Assembly (NCBI RefSeq): GCF_051960575.1
Contig: NZ_JBQCEE010000204.1
Coordinates: forward strand, 1 to 27,742
DNA from: JBQCEE01 sp051960575
Lineage (GTDB): Bacteria; Actinomycetota; Actinomycetes; Mycobacteriales; Jatrophihabitantaceae
Direction of reading: 5' to 3'
Length of the DNA stretch: 27,742 nucleotides
Part shown: positions 23,019-27,742 of the stretch, piece by piece
Layout: the number at the start of each line of letters is the position of its first letter
Position numbering within the stretch: position 1 is the first letter of the stretch
Program-made: the position numbers and the translations under genes
The notes under the pieces: model-generated
What the model was told of the DNA's origin: nothing
The model's input: only the letters and a program-made list of their open reading frames with translations
Database searches by the model: none

Positions 23019-24287
23019 CGCACCACCTGCCCAGCGCCGTGCGGACGCACCCGCGCCTCACCGCCGCCGGTGCGGTCGTCGTGCTCCTGGCCGTGGCGGG
23101 CGGCAGCTATCTCGCCCTGCACGGTGACAGCACCGCCGCAGCCCAGGCTGCGACGACGACGACCCAGACGGTCAGCACCGGCACGCTGCGACAGACGGTC
23201 TCGGCCACCGGGACGCTCGCGCCGGCGCACGACGAGAGCCTCGACTTCGCCGTCTCGGGGCAGGTGACGCAGGTGCTGGTCAAGGTCGGTCAGTACGTCG
23301 CGACGAACCAGGTGCTGGCACGCATCGATTCGGCCGCGCTCGCGGCGAACGTCGCCCAGGCACGGTCGTCGGTCGCATCGGCGCGCGCACGCGTCGACGA
23401 CGACGAGACCAACGGCGTCGACGCCACCCAGCTGTCCGCCGACACGGCGGCGTTGACGGCGGCCGAGAACCAGCTTGCCTCCGCCCGCACGCAACGCAGT
23501 GAGGCCACGCTGCGCTCGCCCATCGCGGGCGCAGTCGCCGCGGTCAACCTCACCGTGGGACAGAACGTCTCGGGCAGCGGCGCGAGCTCCGGCGGCTCCG
23601 GCGGTGGTGGCGGTGGTGGTGGCGGGTTCGGCGGCTCGTCCTCGTCGAGCAGCTCGTCGTCCGGCGCGCAGATCGAGGTGATCAGCACCGACGCCTGGCA
23701 GGTCAGCGCCTCCGTCGACGCGTCGTCGGTCGGCCTGATCCAGCAGGGCGACCAGGCCCAGCTCACCGTCGGCGGCGCGGCTGCCACCGTCTACGGCACG
23801 GTCGGCTCGATCGGTCTCATCTCGTCGTCGAGCGGTGGCACCGCGAGCTACCCGGTGACCATCGACGTCACCGGCTCGCCGAGCGGCCTCCACGACGGCG
23901 CGAGCGTGACCGCCACGATCATCTACAAGCAACTGACCGACGTCATCACCGTCCCCACGCTCGCGCTGCACCGCAGCACGAGCGGCGCGACCACCGTCGA
24001 CAAGGTCGTCGGCGGCCGGACCGTCAGCACGACGGTCACCACCGGGATCACGAGCGGGCTGCAGGTGCAGATCACGTCCGGACTCCAGGCGGGCGACACC
24101 ATCGTCGTCCCTGTACTGCAGCGCACGGCCGGCGGCGGCGGGAACGTCGGTCCCGGGACAGGCCGGTTCGGCGGCACCGGCGGCACCGGCCGCTTCGGCG
24201 GCGGCCAGTTCGGCGGCGGCCAGTTCGGCGGCGGAGGTGGCCAGTTCCCGGGCGGCTTCACCGGGCGTCTCAACAACGGTGGCAACG

Positions 24288-24295
<8 letters not shown>
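23015..24295 (+). CDS. efflux adaptor protein (HlyD/MacA-like)
   Basis: The 426-residue protein has an N-terminal membrane anchor (TAAGAVVVLLAVAGGSYLAL, about 16-35), a first lipoyl half (SGQVTQVLVKVGQYVATNQVLARID, about 81-105), a short helical hairpin (110-162), a second lipoyl half (LRSPIAGAVAAVNLTVGQNV, about 166-185) and a beta-barrel and membrane-proximal domain. It links MacB-type transporters to their export path. It is unusual in having a 30-residue Gly/Ser insert (about 187-217) directly after the lipoyl domain and a Gly-rich tail with a repeated GGGQF unit. The helical hairpin is much shorter than in Gram-negative MacA, as expected without TolC. GTG at 23015 overlaps the upstream ORF; a TTG at 22943 is the in-frame alternative. 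Confidence 0.82.
24194..24234 (+). repeat. 15-bp tandem repeat inside the adaptor gene
   Basis: TTCGGCGGCGGCCAG occurs twice in direct succession (24194-24208, 24209-24223), followed by a partial third copy (24224-24234). It encodes the FGGGQ units of the adaptor's Gly-rich tail, so the length may vary by slippage. Confidence 0.75.
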
Positions 24296-25030
<735 letters not shown>

Positions 25031-25034
<4 letters not shown>

Positions 25035-26260
25035 ACTGGGCCGACACCGTCGGCAGCGGCTGGGACGCGATTCGCACCCACCGGCTGCGCTCGACGCTCA
25101 CCGCCCTCGGCATCCTCATCGGCATCGCGGCGGTCGTGCTCACGGTCGGGTTCGGCCAGGGCGCCCAGCGCAAGGTGTCCGACCAGCTGGCCGCGCTCGG
25201 CGGCAACCTGCTCATCGTGTCGCCGGGCAGCTCGACGACCAGCGGGGTGCGCGGCGGCTTCGGCTCGGCGTCGACGCTCACGTCCGCCGACGCCAGCGCG
25301 CTCGGCTCGAAGCGGGCCGCGCCGGACGTCGCCGCCGTCGCCCCGGTGCTGCAGAGCGCCGGGCAGTCGCTGGTGAACGGCGCGACGAACTGGACGACGA
25401 CCGTCGTCGGCACGACGCCGTCGTGGGACTCGGTGCGCGGGCGTCACCTGCAGTCGGGTCGGTTCCTCACCGCCGCGGACGAGCAGCAGGCCGCCGCCGT
25501 CGTCGTGCTGGCCGCCGACACCGCGTCCGAGCTGTTCGGCAGGTTCGACCCGGTGGGCCAGTCCGTCACGATCGGGAGCACGCCGTACCAGGTGATCGGG
25601 GTGCTCGCGTCCGCCGGCTCGGACTCGACGACGAACCTCGACGACCAGGCGATCGTCCCGCTCAGCACCGCCGCGCAGCGCATCGTCGGTGGCACGAGCC
25701 GCACGTCGGTGCAGACGGTGTACGTCAAGGCCGTGAGCCCGGCGCGGCTCACCGCGGCCTACCAGGAGACCGACGCGATCCTGTCCTACCGCCACGGCAC
25801 CACAGCGGCCGACGCCGACTTCACCATCACGACGCAGCAGTCGGTGATCACCACGACGTCGTCGGTCGACCGCACGCTGACGACCCTGCTCATCGGCGTC
25901 GCCGCGCTGTCCCTGCTCGTCGGCGGCATCGGCGTCATGAACATCATGCTGGTGTCGGTCAAGGAGCGCACGCGCGAGATCGGCCTGCGCAAGGCGCTCG
26001 GCGGCACGCCCGCGGCCATCCGACGCCAGTTCCTCACCGAGGCCTCGATGCTCGGTCTCACCGGCGGACTGCTCGGGGTGGCCGTGGGTGTAGCGGCCGC
26101 CGAGGTGCTGCCGCACCTGATCAGCAACCCGATCGCGATCTCGCTGCCCTGGATCGGCATCGCCATCGCGACCGCCATCACCATCGGCGTCGGCTTCGGG
26201 GTCTACCCCGCGGCCCGCGCCGCGCGGCTCTCCCCCATCGACGCACTGCGCAGCGAATGA
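25031..26260 (+). CDS. MacB-like FtsX-domain permease
   Basis: This 409-residue permease has the MacB layout: one N-terminal helix (RSTLTALGILIGIAAVVLTV, about 20-39), a MacB-type extracytoplasmic domain of about 240 residues with GRFLTAADEQ and QAIVPLSTA features, and the FtsX domain with three helices, starting VDRTLTTLLIGVAALSLLVGGIGVMNIML in pieces and ending YPAARAARLSPIDALRSE. These C-terminal motifs are diagnostic. With the fused-type ATPase domain absent and encoded separately, the pair resembles Gram-positive MacB-like exporters of peptides, antibiotics or lipids. It is coupled to the ATPase (ATGA) and followed 28 bp later by a lipoprotein gene. Confidence 0.9.
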
Positions 26261-26288
26261 GCGCCCAACACCTGTGAAGGACCACCCC

Positions 26289-27143
26289 ATGACCCCGTCT
26301 CTCACCCGCGGCCTGGCCGCCGCTTCGTTGCTCGCCCTCGCCGCCGGCGTCGTCACGGCCTGCAGCTCGTCGGCCGGATCGTCACCGTCGGCCGCCACCG
26401 CTCCGAGCACCTCCGCCGCCGCCCGCGCGGGCGCGAACGGCTTCGCCGGCGGGCGCGGGCCGGCGGCGTCCGGGCTGGTGGCGGCCATCCGCGGCCGCAC
26501 ACTGCAGGTGCAGAACCCGCAGAGCGGGCAGGTGGCCGTGGTCTACACGGCGACCACCAGTTTCACCCGGACGGTGACCACCACGATCACGGCTGTCACG
26601 GTCGGCGCCTGTGTCACCGCGATCCCGCCGACGGGCACCGCGCCGACGGCGACGTCGTTCACCGCGACCCGCGTGACGGTGAGCCCCGCCGTCGACGGCG
26701 AGTGCGGTTTCGGCTTCGGCGGCGGTGGGCGTGGCGCCGGACGCTCGGGCGCACCCGGCGACCCGGGGGTGCCGGCGGGCGGCCGCCCGTCCGGCGTGCC
26801 GAGCTTCCAACGCCCGACGGGCTTCCCGTCCGGCGGTGCCGCCCGGTCGGGGTTCGGCGCGATCGCCGCCGGCTCGGTGACCGCCGTCGCGGGCTCGACG
26901 ATCACCGTCGCGGCGCGTGACTTCGGCTCATCCGGCACGACGACCAAAACCGTCACCGTCGGCCCGAGCACGGTGATCACCACGACGGCGAAGGCCACGG
27001 CCGCGGCGCTCGAGGTCGGGCGCTGCATCACGGCGCAGGGCAAGGCCGACACGACGGGCACCGTCACCGCGACCCGCATCGCGGTGAGCGACGCGGTGAA
27101 CGGCTCGTGCAGCACCGGCTTCGGGTTCCGACGTGGCAACTGA
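26289..27143 (+). CDS. lipoprotein with two DUF5666-like repeats
   Basis: The 284-residue precursor has a signal peptide and lipobox VTAC (C25). Two homologous beta-rich domains follow: residues 62-144 and 195-280. Each has the order G.V.A..G.T..V, a T/V-rich strand, VG.C(V/I)TA, ATS or ATR(I/V)(T/A)VS and a final (V)(D/N)G.C. Each contains one cysteine pair (C108/C139, C246/C274). They are separated by a Gly/Pro linker. The pattern resembles DUF5666 domains; assignment is tentative. ATG at 26289 is preferred over the GTG at 26274 because GAAGGA lies 7-8 nt upstream. It probably assists the exporter outside the membrane. Confidence 0.78.
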   Translation: MTPSLTRGLAAASLLALAAGVVTACSSSAGSSPSAATAPSTSAAARAGANGFAGGRGPAASGLVAAIRGRTLQVQNPQSGQVAVVYTATTSFTRTVTTTITAVTVGACVTAIPPTGTAPTATSFTATRVTVSPAVDGECGFGFGGGGRGAGRSGAPGDPGVPAGGRPSGVPSFQRPTGFPSGGAARSGFGAIAAGSVTAVAGSTITVAARDFGSSGTTTKTVTVGPSTVITTTAKATAAALEVGRCITAQGKADTTGTVTATRIAVSDAVNGSCSTGFGFRRGN

Positions 27144-27742
27144 TCGGGCACGGCGGGCACGGATCCGGCGGCGACGCGCGGTCGCACTCGGCTCGGGCCT
27201 CGCCGTCGTCGCGGCCGGCACGGCCGTCGCCGTCGCCGAGACCGGTGGCACCGGCGCGTCGTACCGGCTGGCCACGGTCTCCCGGGGTGACGTCATCGGC
27301 ACGGTCGAGGCCTCGGGCACCGTCAGCGCGTCGAGCAAGGTCACCGCCACCTTCGCGGGGTCGGGCACCGTCGCCGCGGTCGACGTCGGGGTCGGCCAGG
27401 CCGTCACGGCTGGTCAGCCGCTGGCCCGGGTGTCGACCACATCGCTGCAGGACAGCCTCGACGCCGCCCGCTCGACCCTCGCGTCCGCGCGCCAACGGCT
27501 CGCTGCGGACGAGACGGGCGAGGCAGGCGGGACCTCGGCGACCGGTTCAGGCTTAGACACGTCCTCAACAGCCGTGGCAACCGCGAGTTACTCAACGACT
27601 GTTGAGAGTGGCCGGGTGCGTGCGGTAGCGTTGCGCTCGCCGGGGACGCCGGGCGGGGCGCGCGGCGGGCCCGCCCCCGCGCGGGCCGCCCCCCCCCCCC
27701 CCCGCGCGGGGGCACGCCGGGGCGCGGCGGCGGGGGGGGGCG
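27133..27742 (+). CDS. second efflux adaptor protein, 5' part
   Basis: This frame starts with GTG at 27133, 11 bp inside the lipoprotein gene, and stays open to the window end. The product has a basic N-terminus, a hydrophobic anchor (AVALGSGLAVVAAGTAVAVA, about 16-35), a lipoyl segment (FAGSGTVAAVDVGVGQAVTAGQPLARVS, about 81-108) and the start of a helical hairpin (DSLDAARSTLASARQRLAAD). It reaches VALRSP (about 164-169), where the first adaptor has ATLRSP, and then reads into low-complexity sequence. A rare TTA leucine codon occurs at 27553-27555. It is a paralogue of the adaptor at 23015 and lies in the same operon. Confidence 0.7.
   Translation, partial: MATDRARRARIRRRRAVALGSGLAVVAAGTAVAVAETGGTGASYRLATVSRGDVIGTVEASGTVSASSKVTATFAGSGTVAAVDVGVGQAVTAGQPLARVSTTSLQDSLDAARSTLASARQRLAADETGEAGGTSATGSGLDTSSTAVATASYSTTVESGRVRAVALRSPGTPGGARGGPAPARAAPPPPRAGARRGAAAGGG
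27643..27742. other. G/C homopolymer-rich contig-end tail
   Basis: The last 100 bases contain no T and only two A. They include a run of 15 C (27689-27703) and a run of nine G near the end. Homology of the second adaptor to the first stops exactly where this begins. It is probably a sequencing or assembly artefact, so no protein sequence should be read from it. Confidence 0.65.

Overview
The window is chromosomal DNA from a high-GC actinobacterium. GC is roughly 70% over most of it, coding regions favour G or C at third codon positions, GTG starts and 4-base GTGA/ATGA overlaps are frequent, and several genes look leaderless, with a TAnnnT box 6 nt before the start codon. The best-recognised genes (a DesA3-like acyl desaturase with its reductase, CYP135/138-like P450, flavin monooxygenase, DHRS12-like SDR) are typical of actinobacteria with rich lipid metabolism. 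I cannot name a genus. There are no rRNA or tRNA genes, CRISPR arrays, intact insertion sequences or phage genes. The left edge (1-432) is lower in GC and holds only coding debris. The last 100 bases are a nearly pure G/C run that looks like a contig-end artefact.

Left third (433-9599): a divergent ASCH-domain gene and small P-loop nucleotide-binding gene share a 35-bp gap with back-to-back -10 boxes. A beta-CASP metallo-beta-lactamase RNase-like gene follows, then a tightly coupled ABC-2 exporter (ATPase plus two different permeases). Next come two tandem paralogous secreted lipoproteins, a convergent PAS/HDOD signalling pair, and a DUF1330 gene.

Middle (9618-17351): an alpha/beta hydrolase and a P450 form one operon, divergent from a TetR regulator. 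Downstream of the regulator lie a ferredoxin-NAD(P)H reductase and a membrane fatty acyl desaturase, a complete electron chain for lipid desaturation. GGTACG words recur in both intergenic regions beside the TetR gene. A DHRS12-like SDR overlaps the desaturase tail to tail, and a beta-propeller lipoprotein lies upstream of it.

Right third (17465-27742): a compact four-gene operon (SDR, ferritin-like diiron protein with a complete ligand set, Baeyer-Villiger-type flavin monooxygenase, MerR regulator) reads leftward from one promoter. That promoter is overlaid by a perfect 26-bp palindrome built from alternating CAATG half-sites. This is the best candidate in the window for an undescribed regulated oxidation pathway. 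Two small leftward genes follow, a degenerate RsbW-like ATPase-fold protein and an unrecognised 130-residue protein. Rightward lies a MacAB-like efflux operon: adaptor, ATPase, FtsX permease, a lipoprotein with two copies of one domain, and a second adaptor cut by the window end. A nine-codon upstream ORF is coupled to the first adaptor.
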